From positions 1,860,001 through 1,924,000 of the forward strand of contig JARFXM010000004.1 of assembly GCA_029532625.1 (NCBI GenBank): a DNA stretch of 64,000 nt, read 5' to 3'. Position numbers and translations under genes: made by a program. Source of the DNA: Lomentospora prolificans. Lineage: Eukaryota > Ascomycota > Sordariomycetes > Microascales > Microascaceae. Shown here one piece after another: positions 11,641 to 22,777 of this stretch (position 1 is its first letter; each line of letters opens with the position of its first letter). The notes beneath the pieces were generated by a model. It did no database searches and was not told the DNA's origin. It was given only the letters and a program-made list of their open reading frames with translations.

Positions 11641-14600
11641 GTTGAATATGCTGGGAGTGACTTACCTACTAGTAAAATGATTGACCCTCTGAGACTTTCT
11701 CGTGTATCTGCAGAACGCTACGGCTCGGACGCACAGCTCCAGCTGCGTGTCTCAGTTCCCTCCATTGCGGGAAGGAAACGTTGGCAGAGCACAAGAGGAG
11801 GAATATGGATGGACCTCAGCTTCGTTTTCCTACTCCACCTCGTCCGTTATCGTATATAGTTCAGCTCGAGCTCAAGGTGAAACAATCGTAGCCTTACTTC
11901 TTTTCGGATGGTTCAATCCCCTCTCGCAAGCCAGCGTCTCGCAAGCAACACACTCCACAGCCATAGCAAAGGATCAGTGGTGGCAAAGGGTATTGAACAT
12001 CATCTACACAGCTGCATTGGTTTCAAGGCCCTGCCAAATGGAGTTAAACCTCATCCAACCTTTCGGTTTCCCCCCCCCTTTCCCTTCCGGCCCGCCGGGC
12101 GGCAAGAAAATGATCAGCGTTCCCGCGCGTGACAGCGGCAGAGGAGAGCTTCGACTGCACTAGGTCAACCCTACTCTAGTATTCGTAAGATGGTGTTGTC
12201 GATGCGTCTACCAAGATTAAAGATTCAAGAGGGAGCGGGAGCTGAGCTCCTTGTTTGTGAAGCCTCCTCAGACTTATCGCTTCAAAAGCTTCGCTCAAAG
12301 GGGACCTAGGACCGAGCATCACATCCTGACTTCTTCCTGATAAACCCCCCCTCCTCCCGAACGGCTAGCCCACCGATTTAACCCGGAAGCTGGGCCATCC
12401 ATTGGCATTCTCCTGATACATCTTATTGGAAAGTCGCAATGACTGAGCATCTTTGTCACCTCGGGCTCCCCGTTCCAAGCGCCTCTTTTCCCCCCCTTTG
12501 CCCTTCTTCGGGTCCCTTGTAAACTATCCGTCAACGAGAGGTTGATGCGTGTCTGAAAAAGGAACCTTCCTTTTCTTATTATTACACGCAGGTGGCGATG
12601 AGGAGCAAGGGTTTCGGGAAGCCAACAACTCCGGATCACCTCAAGTACCATCACCTCGGGCGATTTGTCCCACTTGGAGCAGGCCGAAGCAGCGAGAGCA
12701 AGCCAACATACACCCCTTTTCCTTTTTCTTTCAGTCGTACCGTTCTACTTCGTATAATCGACTGGTGGCCATCCCATCTAACAAAGAAAGAAAAGGGGGG
12801 AATCAAAAGAGCGCAGAGCTCCCCCTAAAGTTTGCGCCGTCCACTAGAAAGACAGCCACCCGGAGCCGCCAGTTTCTCTCGCCCTTCTCATCCTGCCCTC
12901 CCCCCCCACCGCCCCCCCTCACCCCCCCAGGAAAAAATATAAGGGTGAGAAAAGGGGTGTGTCTACTTCGGTATGTGGATTGTGTGTGTCCGTGTTCGAC
13001 ATGGTGTAACCCCCCCAAATCCCACTGGCTCCCTGTGGTTGTACTTGTAGTGTGTGTGTCTGCTGCAGGAAAAGATTTGATCTTCTCTTTTTCCCACATG
13101 GAAATCCGTGAATCCTTCTGTAAACGTCCTAAATCCGACAGACAGGGATGGATCAATCTGGTTTGATTTCTTGTTTCGGGCATGTACAATTACGAAAGTA
13201 ACCTCGCATCCACACTTCAAAAAGAGGAGGAAAAAGAGCCATTGGGCCAGCCCCATATACAAGTAAATACCCTGTCGGGAGGGTGTGGTTCGCCAGCGGT
13301 GATCTTCGCCATGGGTCCCTGTTAATACTAGCATTAAAGCTGGGCTTTGCTGGCGGTGCGGATGGGCGGCTCGTGCTCAGGATGAAGTTGCATTCAAGCT
13401 TTTTGTCACCTCCCTCCCCTTCCCGACCAGGAAATATCAGATCTGATTTGACATTTTGACTGCTTGTTATTAGATGAGCGTCCAGCGGCGTCGTAGTGGG
13501 AGTATCCCGTCACATTAAGGGTTATTTACTCTTTGGTCTGCGTAACACGTCTGACAGATGTGAGACCTGCGCTTCGTGGTTCAAATGTTAATTTCCTCCA
13601 GTCGTGCGGTTCCAGGAACCAATACGACTCTTCCCCGTTCTCACTGGATGCCTGTGCCTTTGGACGGGGTCATCAAATCACGAATACTAACGTACGTGCT
13701 CGTCGACAAGAACGGGACTATCCATTGGCTTCTCCAAGAACGCAATTGGAAGACGAGAGAACCCAGCGAGTGTTAAGCATGCCACCAGCTTCCCGCCAAC
13801 TCGTAGATCTTCTTGCTGAGTGGAGGCAGGGAAAAAAACAACCCTAGGTATAATATGGAGTAAGAGATCATGAATATTGCGGGAAACTGTAGCGGGCGTA
13901 CTTGTACCACAGAGAACTGAAGACCGTGGCACACCTGGCTGATCGTCCATCCACACAACTGATCTGCTCTGCCAGCGGGACCGTTTAAAGCCCTGTTGAG
14001 TTTTTCGATGCTGGCAGTCCCTTGACCGGTCCAATCTCAAAGCATACCTTAGATGGTGAGGCGCTAATACCCACCACGCCAAGAATTCCGGTCGCCCTCT
14101 CCTCGATCAACCATCCTGGTACGGTACCTTGGACCCATGCTTTTGCCCTCCCTCACTACTGGTAGTTTCCAGTTTCGCTCTAGTCACCAAAATTGAGGGA
14201 GCTGTCGATGGGGATAGCAAAGGGGCGGGGAGGGGGGTCGGATGGCGTTGCTAAGATCATGAGAGCTTGAACGGCGATCAGATCGGATGCTGGCGAAGGG
14301 AAGACGTTAGCAGGTAACGAACCGGCAGGCCACATGCCTTTTTGTCTTGTCTTGAGCCCCCTTGCTTAGCTTGGAGACCAGCTAGGACTCGCCGTTTAGG
14401 TGGGTAGGGTCGGGATATAAAAGTACACACGGAAGCGAAAGTTGGTTCAAGGATTTTTGTTCACCTCTGACCAGGGCGGACTATAGACTACTCCGTAGAT
14501 CCTCTCTTCCAAGCTTGCAAGGCTAGCATGTGGTGGCTATCTGCAGATGCTAATGTACTGCGTACTGCGTGCTGAGGAATTGTGTGTCCGGCGCCCCGAC

Positions 14601-15822
14601 GGCGGGGGAAGGAGAGTGGAAAAAAAGCACGCGCCAGACATCGCCGCAGGGATGGGCCTGATATCTTCTTGAGGGGAGCCGGGGTGGTCCTGGCGTTTTT
14701 CTCTTTATTCCCCATTTGAGTATCCATACACTTGATCGCTTACCAGCCATTGGCGCCCGATGTCCGACGTATTGCTGGGACGCTGGCCAGGACAGGAAGC
14801 CCGCACTATTACGACCAACTCCAATCGCCTCCGATCATCCCGATGGCCAAGCTCTAGCATCTACGCTAAGAAGCCGTCAGAGATCGCGAGGTGGGAGTAG
14901 GTCTACGGAAAAAGTAAAAGGACGAGCTGATCACAGGCAAAAGGAAATTAGAGTACCAAGGTTGGGGCCGTTCCTTTCTCCTCCTGGAAGCACGTTTAAT
15001 CGACACCGTCGTGCTTAGCTGGCGTCAACCTCACCACGCCAGGCTTCCCTGTGTAAATAGCGGTTTTACGGAACATGGAGTGGTGGGCAAAACACGCTGC
15101 CTCGTCCGGCCAACGGACCACATATCTGCAAATGCGATTAGCCATATTTTGGGTTCATTTGAGTTCGCAGTAGGCAATGTTAGTGACCCGCTCTTCGTTT
15201 TCTACAGCTGCTGATCCGGAGCTAGCTGGCTAATGGCTCGATTGGACTGTAATCTTGCCCATCCGACGTCCATGGTGGGGGTTAGAGGCAGGGCCTCAAG
15301 TTCTTTGGCTATTAAACGCCGTACGAGTTGGGTTAGGACAAGATCTAGGTGGTCACTTATGGGGAAAAACAGGGAGTCAGAAAATACGTTGTAACCGAGT
15401 CCGTGTCCGTAGGTTACCGAATTGGAGGCGATTTAGTAACTAGCTCATGGGTTGTCGAGGAATTTCCGCAGACGGGAAGGACATATCCTCGAGGTTTTTG
15501 ATGTTAGCGATCATGAAGTCGCTGTCGTGGCCGAAGCCTTCAAGATAGCGATGGCAGTGCACCAGTGGGTGATGCATACAATAGAGGCCCAAGCCAGGGG
15601 GCATGTGGATGGCATGGGGTTTTGGGTCATATTGTCGGCTGTTTGCGGCTGTTAACAGTGCCGATCTCTGCACCCCACACGATGGCTCGTCCCCACCTTC
15701 CTCAAGAAACTCGATTAGAGAATTTTTTTTGTGAGAGCTTCGGTGAGAGGTCTACATATGATATCACAATTCTAAACTCACCACATACCCGAAACCGGAA
15801 CGGGTTTAGCAAGGGTCATAAA
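11641..15822. other. Gene desert upstream of RRP8
   Basis: 4.2 kb with no recognisable gene. It contains a C-rich tract (12895-12929), pyrimidine-rich runs near 12480-12560 and 12715-12735, and a TACTCCGTA word at 14489. Open frames are short and lack domain signals. The distal part is probably RRP8 promoter. Confidence 0.5.
12895..12929. repeat. Poly-C low-complexity tract
   Basis: Four C-runs of 7-8 bases interrupted by single A, G or T bases. Four adjacent runs on one strand fit the G-quadruplex sequence rule on the minus strand. Confidence 0.8.
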
Positions 15823-15859
15823 GTCTCTCTAAAAGATATAAAGAGACATATAAAGAGAC
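15823..15859 (+). promoter_or_regulatory. Tandem ATATAAAGAGAC pair 5' of RRP8
   Basis: Two perfect back-to-back copies of a 12-mer (15836-15847 and 15848-15859), each containing a TATAAA core, end 39 nt before the RRP8 ATG. A GTCTCT word at 15823-15828 is complementary to the AGAGAC ends, so the mRNA leader or promoter could fold. A regulatory role is inference only. Confidence 0.35.
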
Positions 15860-15898
15860 TGGCTAATATCAAGATTTCGCTGCAACGACAAAACAGTC

Positions 15899-17518
15899 AT
15901 GTTCGCCGTCAAAGGCTGGTCCGTCTCGGCGGACGCGCTCAAGGCAGAGCAGCATCCCTCGGGGAAGAATGGACCTTCCAAGTCCAAATCCAAGAAGAGG
16001 AAGCGGACGGGTGCGGATGTTACGACCGACAACGTCGTGTCCATGTATGAAAAGGTCATCGAGGGAAAGAATCCCAACCAAAAGAAGGGCGGCGAGAAGG
16101 CGGCCAAGAAGCAAAAGAGAGGCAGCAAGGGAGAGGACGGTGAAGCCAGGAAACAATGGGACTCCAAGAAGGCCACCCAAGCTGGGAAGCCCCAGGAAGA
16201 TACGGACGTCGCTGAGGAAGCCGAGTCTCGACCTGAACCAGACGCTGAGTCCGTCGAGAAGGCTGTAAAGCAAACCAAGCAGGACAGGAAAGACAAGAAA
16301 GACAAGAAAGACAAGAAAGACAAGAAAGACAAGAAAAAGGGCAAAGAGGACAAGCACCAAAGGGAAACCAACACGCAACCTCAGACGAAGGAGCCCGCCT
16401 CTCTGCCAGAACCCCCCAAGCCGCCTCCCTCCCTCGCCCAGCCGGCCCCGGCAAAGCTCACACCCCTCCAGGCCGCCATGAGAGCCAAGCTCATCCCCGC
16501 CCGCTTCCGCCACCTCAACGAAACCCTCTACACCCGCCCTTCCGACGAGGCCTTCAAGCTCTTCCAGGACTCCCCCGAGATGTTCGAGGAGTACCACGCC
16601 GGATTCCGCCAGCAGGTCAACGTGTGGCCCGAGAACCCCATCGACGGCTACATCCGGGATGTCCGCGTCCGCGCCGCCGTCTCCCAGCCCCGCGAGAGGC
16701 GCGACGGCCCTCGCTCGCGGAAACCGGCGCCTCCCCCTCCCCAGCAGGCTCAAGGCGGCGTTGCCCCTCTACCTAGGACAAAGGGCATCTGCACCATTGC
16801 GGACCTGGGCTGCGGCGACGCCCGTCTCGCGACCGTCCTCCAGGACGACAAGGAGAGCCTCAACGTCAACGTCCTCAGCTTCGACCTCCAGAGCCCTAGC
16901 CCGCTCGTGACAAAGGCCGACATCGCCAACCTCCCGCTCGAGGACGGCTCCGTCAACGTCGCCATCTTCTGCCTCGCCCTCATGGGCACCAACTGGCTCG
17001 ACTTCATCGAGGAAGCCTACCGCATCCTCCACTGGAAGGGCGAGCTCTGGATCGCCGAAATCAAGTCCCGCTTCGGCCGCGTGAGCAACAGGTCCGGGAA
17101 CAACCCTGTCGCCCACAGCGTCGGCAACAGGAAAAAGGCCGCGGCCGCCAAGAACATGCCTGCCGCCGCCGATTTCACGCAGGACCTCGCCGTCGAGGTC
17201 GACGGGCAGGACGACACCAGGAATGAGACCGACGTCTCGGCCTTTGTAGACGCCCTGAAGAAGCGCGGGTTTCTCCTCAAGGGAGAGAACCACGAGGCCA
17301 TCGACATGTCCAATAGGATGTTTGTCAAGATGCACTTCATCAAGGCGGCTTCGCCTTCGAAGGGCGAGGATGCCGAAAAGGAGGGTGGCAGTAGCGGCGG
17401 CAGCGGTGGTGGTCGGGGTGACGGCGGTTTCCGCAAGGGAAATAAGGGGTGGCCGCCTGTTGTGGAAAAGGTGGACGAGAGCAAGATTTTGAAGCCGTGC
17501 GTGTATAAACTTAGGTGA
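15899..17518 (+). CDS. RRP8: 25S rRNA (adenine-N1) methyltransferase Rrp8
   Basis: Nucleolar SAM-dependent enzyme; the yeast homologue makes m1A in helix 25.1 of 25S rRNA and assists early pre-rRNA cleavage. Single exon, 539 aa, ATG at 15899. The N-terminal third (about 1-165) is Lys-rich and disordered with nuclear/nucleolar targeting character, including a DKK tandem array at residues 129-146. A conserved entry segment (LTPLQAAMRAKLIPARFRHL, then ETLYTRPSDEAFKLFQDSPE) leads into the Rossmann fold: motif I ADLGCGD at 301-307, acidic FDLQ at about 328, then LPLEDGSVNVAIFCLALMGTNW (written here only to name the post-II region) and WIAEIKSRF. The C-terminal tail carries a Gly/Ser-rich stretch. 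It is longer than yeast Rrp8 (392 aa) mainly through the basic N-terminus and linker insertions. Convergent with DDI1. Confidence 0.96.
   Translation: MFAVKGWSVSADALKAEQHPSGKNGPSKSKSKKRKRTGADVTTDNVVSMYEKVIEGKNPNQKKGGEKAAKKQKRGSKGEDGEARKQWDSKKATQAGKPQEDTDVAEEAESRPEPDAESVEKAVKQTKQDRKDKKDKKDKKDKKDKKKGKEDKHQRETNTQPQTKEPASLPEPPKPPPSLAQPAPAKLTPLQAAMRAKLIPARFRHLNETLYTRPSDEAFKLFQDSPEMFEEYHAGFRQQVNVWPENPIDGYIRDVRVRAAVSQPRERRDGPRSRKPAPPPPQQAQGGVAPLPRTKGICTIADLGCGDARLATVLQDDKESLNVNVLSFDLQSPSPLVTKADIANLPLEDGSVNVAIFCLALMGTNWLDFIEEAYRILHWKGELWIAEIKSRFGRVSNRSGNNPVAHSVGNRKKAAAAKNMPAAADFTQDLAVEVDGQDDTRNETDVSAFVDALKKRGFLLKGENHEAIDMSNRMFVKMHFIKAASPSKGEDAEKEGGSSGGSGGGRGDGGFRKGNKGWPPVVEKVDESKILKPCVYKLR
16283..16336 (+). 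repeat. Coding 9-bp tandem repeat in RRP8
   Basis: Six in-frame 9-bp units: one GACAGGAAA followed by five identical GACAAGAAA. They encode DRK then (DKK)5 at residues 129-146 of Rrp8. Perfect DNA identity between units suggests recent slippage, so copy number may vary between strains. Confidence 0.9.
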
Positions 17519-18210
17519 AGAAGGTCAATACGAATGTGTCTGGGAGCTACATTTGATACCTGTGCTTTAATGCCATATCGTTCCGGGGTTGAGAATCATA
17601 TCCTTGGCAATTGAGGGAGTGCCTTGGTATGTGAAGAATCCGCGAGCACCACAATGGTGTCCGGTCTCCGATATATTGCGGCAAACTTTTCATATTCACC
17701 TAGTCGAAAACTAAGAGCAGCGTGCGATGACATCTATGGATCTTCGACGTTAATGATACTAAATACATTTTCCCGTTCAAGTCTTCAGGGATGGACAACC
17801 CACTTCGATGTAGGCACTACTGTATCCCGTATCTAAGGCCAGCAAAATTCATAAAGGGAATAGCCTCACAACATGACGAGAAATAAGGAAGTCAACGAAA
17901 ACTCGTTTAACCGCGACGCATAAGAGTTCATTCGCCCTAACATACTCCAATACCCAGAACGTTTTTTTTCTGCCTTTTTTTTTTCCTTTCTTCGGTTCGT
18001 TTCGTATTGATTCCGTCGACATACATTCACACATGCGCATACAAACACCCACACACATAGACACACCCACACACCCAGAAATCCTTTCCCACGCCATACA
18101 TGCTTTGCCAATGCTCTTTGGATCTTTATCGAGTTTTCAAATAAGGACCCAGTTTATAGACGCTTTAAAATCAAAAGAGTTTCGTAAAATCAGGAAGAAA
18201 AAAAAACTCA
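17519..18210. other. Convergent spacer RRP8/DDI1 with CA-rich tract
   Basis: 692 nt between two stop codons, holding both 3' UTRs. It includes T-runs near 17961-17990 and an irregular ACAC/CCCAC microsatellite at about 18024-18078. Short frames on either strand here have no recognisable domain. Confidence 0.6.
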
Positions 18211-19736
18211 TCATTCAGTCCGAGCGAAGAGTAGGTTGGCGGCTTGATCGACATTACCGTCCGTAGCTTGCAAAGCGACGATAGCATCTTGCCTCGCAAA
18301 GCCTAGACCTACTATAGTCTTAATATCGTCCTCAGAGAACGAGGCTTGGGCTTGCGTGGCTCCTCCCGACGGAGCCTGGGGTTGGGGCGCTGCTTGCTGC
18401 GCCGGAGGGGGGGCCGGCAACCTGGCTGGCACCCGCCGAGGACGCTCCAGCGGTGGACTGGCCGCCCTCTCCAGGACCCTTTACGGCGCCAGATTTCTGG
18501 CCAATCCGAGTACCTGCGGGGCCTGCAACTGTAGGCTCTTCGACGAGCGCCTCCTCTTGCTCCTTTGGAATGTCGGCGGGGCCCAAGAAAGGAACCTCCT
18601 GTCCCTGGATGATCAGCTTATCCCTAGACAGGTCTAAAGTTGCCTGATGCCTCTTCAGCATATCAAGGCCAAGAAGAAGATCTACCGCTTTGCCCTCCAT
18701 GACAGTGAAGCTGCAAGGAAGGAAGAGGCTGCCAATCTTGATCTGAGTGACGTGAACGCGGCCAATAATGTTGGCTGTTCCCACACCACGAGCAATGCCA
18801 GAGAATCTCTTGTCAACAAGACGCATGATGCCGCAGGCCTCGGCGCAAGACGGGGACATGACGGTCGCCTGGGCTCCGGAATCGACCAAAGCCTTAACTT
18901 TGTGGCCATTGATCTCCACGTCGACGTAGAGCATGTGCACAGTACCAAAAACTACCAAAGGTGTTAGCTCCATCATCAGGCGCATAGCTAGCTTCTAGCT
19001 TCTCCTAGTCGGGCGAAGTTCCAAGTTATAAGGTGTGGTGAGATAGGGGGCCCGGCAACTATCCTCGTACCTTCTGGGTTATACTCCATAGCGCTCTGGA
19101 GATTCTCCATGACTCGCTCCTGCCGAATCATCTCCTCAATCTTTAATTGCTTTTCGCGATCAAAGGGATCGTCGTTGAGTTCCTGGATGAGGCGTTGCCT
19201 CTCGTACCTCTCCTGGTCTTCCCGCGCCACGCGCTGGCTGAAAATCTGGGAGAAACGCTGGGAATCCTCGACAGCGAGGGCAAGCTCGGGATCCTTGCGC
19301 TGCAGTTCCTGGCGCATTATAGGATTGCCTAGGATCTGGAGTCGCAGATACTCGGGGTCGGCCTGGCCTGGTCTCGGTGCCCTAGGGACTTGGCGCCTAG
19401 GCTCAGGCACTCCGGTAGTACCACGTGAGTCTCGAACGTGCAGAGCAAGGAGGTCGTGGTCCTTGATTTGGAGCTGCTCCATGGTCCTCGAGGTATCGGT
19501 GATGAGGTTGCCATTATGATATAGGTGTTGGGAGTCGGGCGAGATCTGTGTCTCTCGGTATATAGAATCACGCAGGGTCGCGACGGTCATGTCGGGGAAG
19601 ACCTCGAGCGTAAGGAGCTGGTCATCACTGACCGGGTTCGAGATATTGAGCGTAATACGCCTATCGGAAGGAGTTAGTCAGAATAAACATAGAGCATTCC
19701 CTCAAAGTCAAGGCCGGAAGCTAGTCAAACCCACAT
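18211..19736 (-). CDS. DDI1: DNA damage-inducible protein 1 (UBL-RVP-UBA shuttle protease)
   Basis: Ubiquitin receptor with a retroviral-type aspartyl protease fold that delivers or cleaves ubiquitinated clients at the proteasome. Exon 1 ends at 19735 with the bases AT; intron 19734-19661 (GTGGGT...CTAAC...TAG); exon 2 19660-19071 starts with the G that completes the ATG (MRITLNISNP...). Intron 19070-18952; exon 3 from 18951 (NPEVFGTVHMLYVDVEING). The catalytic motif is D221-S-G-A; flap and dimer motifs (IIGRVHV, LLLGLDMLKRHQATLDL) follow. The C-terminal UBA (SFSEDDIKTIVGLGFARQDA...) ends at the stop at 18211 but lies in the +1 frame relative to the protease. Joining requires either an 88-nt intron (18484-18397, GTAAAG...CAG, no branch site; 414 aa) or one base fewer in the C7 run at 18407-18413 (443 aa). 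Yeast Ddi1 has 428 aa, so both fit. Divergent from the acetyltransferase. Confidence 0.92.
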
Positions 19737-22428
19737 TTTCTCTATATCTCGGAACGACTAGAAGGTATATTGCAGGGTCGGATCGTCGAGTTGCTCCGTT
19801 CGTGATAGGCAGGTCCGCTTATGGGAAGGAGAAGCTTCGGTTCAGGTAGTCGGCGGAGTAAAGATGGTCGAGGGGGTGGGGGTTCAGAAGTCGGCCAAAA
19901 AAGCAAGATGGCGGGGATTAGATAAAATGTAATATGGTACCAGGACGAACTGGCGCGATGTGTGGCAGCTACTAGAGCGTTGTCGTGTGTCAATGGTCGA
20001 GATGGTGCTGGGAACGGGGAGGTGTTTGCCCAAGTGAGAGAGGTGCAGGAAGGAAGTGGGTAGCAACGGTTACCAGTAGGAGGCAGCTGTGTGAACGGGG
20101 AAGCAGCGAGAAGCAGCGAGAAGCAGCGAGAAGCAGCACGGAGCAGGCAGTCGAGAGTAGTTGTGCGCAGGTTTAAAGTGTCTGGTCGAAGTGTAAGCTG
20201 GCAGGACACTGATGAGTTGAGTTGCGTCAACTCGCTGGAGGTGTTGTGACAATGACAATGGCCCCCAAAGAACCTGAGTGGGCGAACGGAGCAGGTCTTG
20301 GGACAAGCCTTGGTACAAGCCTTGGTGCCTGGTGGTCGGGGAGTAGTGGCGGGGTAATCCGATCAGAAGGCAGGAGGCTCAGTGCTGGGTTTTTTGCTGA
20401 AGTTGGGAGCTGGTGTTTGGGCCAACTGCTGGTTTGAGCGAGTCACTGACCAACTGTAGGAACGGAGCCCACTGTGAGGTGGTTAATAGGCAAGGAAGGC
20501 TTGATTCAAGCTGGCTCAATGGATGTCTTGAATTAGGGGGGGATGGCCACTGTGGAGGAAGGGAAGGGAGGGGTCAGTTGGTCACTGGTACGTTTCAATA
20601 GTACATACAGATACAAATTTGGCAGTTGATTTTGAAGCTCTTGGCCCAAAGCCAGCAGCAGCCCGGGCTATTACGCGGTACTGCGACACTAGATATCTCG
20701 CTAAGCTCGAGGATGAGATGGGTCCGCGAATTTCGGAGCGTGCGCAAGGTGATGTGGATAAGGTTCCTTGCCCGTACGATGATTGTATTTGAGCCGTCGG
20801 CAGATGTCTCTGCTAGCATCAGTTACCTGATCATCAGGCCTGCCTGCACCCTGGAAGTATTCGAGAGACCCCTCGATGGAACACAGTGCACCCACCGCTT
20901 CAAAGAGCTTCTTTCGAAGGCATGAAGGCACCAATTGATGGGTGTCAAAAATCGAAGCTCGCTCAAAGCTGGGGCAGATGGTGCCAGACGGCAATCACAC
21001 CGTAAGATCGAATTCATGCTGTTTGAAGAAAAACGGCCGTGATATGAATGGCGCGCTTCAATGTTGCGATTGTGTGCGATTGCGACGGCGTGGGGCAAGG
21101 AGGGTATGACGAGGGCACTCCGGATGCCGTTCAGCAACCAAGCTTTTTCCTTCCCGGTTCAAAATACAACGCGCCGTGTGGCCGGTAAATAGCAAGCTCC
21201 CGTCCCTTTGCTGGAAATCGTTCTGGGCTAGGACGGACACCCAGCAAATCCCGTAACCTGGAGTGCGAGCTTGGACGTGGCGACGAACGCTTTCACCGCC
21301 GGGTCCCAAAAAGACCCAGCTTAAGGTTCCAGTGGATGTGGAGAGTTCCCGGTTTTGGTCTCGCGTATCCCGCTTTTGGCCACTTCCTCGGCGCCCAGGC
21401 CTAAGGGATGGCATGGTGTTTTCAAAAAGCCCTTATTCGAGGCCAAGCGATACTGGAATGTTTCGACTTATCTCGGCCGACATGGTGCCTTACCAGTAGG
21501 GATGGTGTGTCGCTTCGGGAAAGCTAGAGCTCTCAATTGATCCCAAATCAACGACGTGCATGCATCCGTAGTATATTGGACTATTCTATCTCGAGCGTTG
21601 CGTTCCAAGTGTTGGTCTCTCGACAGCCGGACCTTTCATGCACGCGCCTCGGCCTGCAGGCTCGCATCCCCCGAGAGGCATCCTCCACCACCCATCAAGC
21701 GGCTCTCGCAAGAGCCTATCTGAGATGACAGAACACCCCCACGCGTCTAGCTACTGCCCACTTTTGCCATTTTATACTTTTATGCTTTTTTGCTCAAGCA
21801 CAAGCAGGCAGCCACCGTCAGCCACCGCGAACTCACGCCACCTTTCGCCTTTGAGCTTCGTCGGCGCTGGCGTCAAGTGCACACTTACACACGGAAAACA
21901 CTCAATTGGTGGGGAGATAGGCCCCCACATATCCAACGCCGCTCGGAGCAGAGGCGAGCCACGAGCCCGGATTGTGTGGGTGCGCCTCTCATGTAAGTGA
22001 ACCCCTCAACTTCTCGTGTGCCCTGCACTTCCTTAATTCCCGAGCCAATGACTTGGACACCCTATGTTGTGCCAGACCAAGCTACCGCGGAGCCTCTTAT
22101 TAGACCATCGGAGAAAAAGGATGTTCCAGCCCTGAGGGCCTCATGCCACTGATCGATATAGCGGAGCCGCGATTAATGCATGAGAACTTTGGTTTCATTT
22201 GTATATGAAACATTTAGCGGGGGGTTCCCTTCAATCGATCGATCAATAGGTCTTCTTCCCAAATAGGAGGACCATAGGTCGGCTCGTAACAGCGCTCATA
22301 GAATTCTATCCAAGGAGAGAGTCAAAAGAAAAAGAAAAAAAAAGGAAAGAGAAAAGGGAAAAGAAAAGGAAAAAAAGGAGGAAATAGAGTCTCGAGATCC
22401 ATCCCCCTAGTCCACAACCGCACACGCT
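19737..22428. other. Divergent intergenic region DDI1/acetyltransferase
   Basis: 2.7 kb acting as the 5' flank of both DDI1 and the acetyltransferase. It contains a 10-bp tandem repeat (20101-20137), an imperfect 12-13 bp repeat around 20297-20326 (ACAAGCCTTGGT type), and an A/G-rich run at about 22322-22385 just before the acetyltransferase leader. Open frames of about 100 codons near 20.6-21.1 kb show no domain. Confidence 0.55.
20101..20137 (+). repeat. 10-bp tandem repeat, 3.7 copies
   Basis: Perfect AAGCAGCGAG units in direct tandem, 3.7 copies, about 370 bp upstream of the DDI1 start region. Simple minisatellite; no function visible. Confidence 0.9.
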
Positions 22429-22752
22429 ATGGCTCACGTATTCTCGACCAACACCTTCAATGACTTCGCCATGTAAGAAGGCGTCTAACGCGGCCAGTTT
22501 CCTGCAAAGTCAAGCGCACTAGCGAGTTTCCAGCTCACTGCTTCCAGTCTTGGATTGACACAGGTTGGCTATACCGGGCCGTGGAACCCACTTAAACGAT
22601 CCTTTCCTCAACAGTGTGACGCTAAAAATGCCAAGCGGGGACAGTTCCCTTTACTTCCCTGGGAAGGTCGCCAGCTTGTATTAAACTAACTTTGGCTGGT
22701 TGTCCTCTGCAGGACCCTATATCTTCCCTCCCGACCGTCTCGGCATACCTAA
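22429..22752 (+). promoter_or_regulatory. Spliced 5' leader with two upstream ORFs
   Basis: An ATG at 22429 opens a frame that runs MAHVFSTNTFNDFA and meets a strong intron (donor GTAAGA at 22473; TTAAACTAAC branch and CTCTGCAG acceptor ending 22712). After splicing the frame continues for 13 codons and stops at 22752, 25 nt before the main ATG; unspliced it stops at once in the intron. A second ATG at 22460 gives MTSP and then a stop created by the splice junction. Neither joins the acetyltransferase frame, so both look like uORFs that would reduce initiation at 22778. An unrecognised alternative coding exon cannot be excluded. Confidence 0.5.
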
Positions 22753-22777
22753 CTCTCCAGGAGAACTACGACTTATA

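Noticed and set aside
15869..16753. 294-codon minus-strand frame opposite RRP8
   Set aside because: Shadow of the GC-biased codons of RRP8: Leu/Val/Phe strings mirror the Lys-rich array, and no domain is present.
20101..20137. Short tandem repeats considered as a CRISPR-like array
   Set aside because: Direct 10-mers without spacers in a fungal genome; a simple minisatellite.
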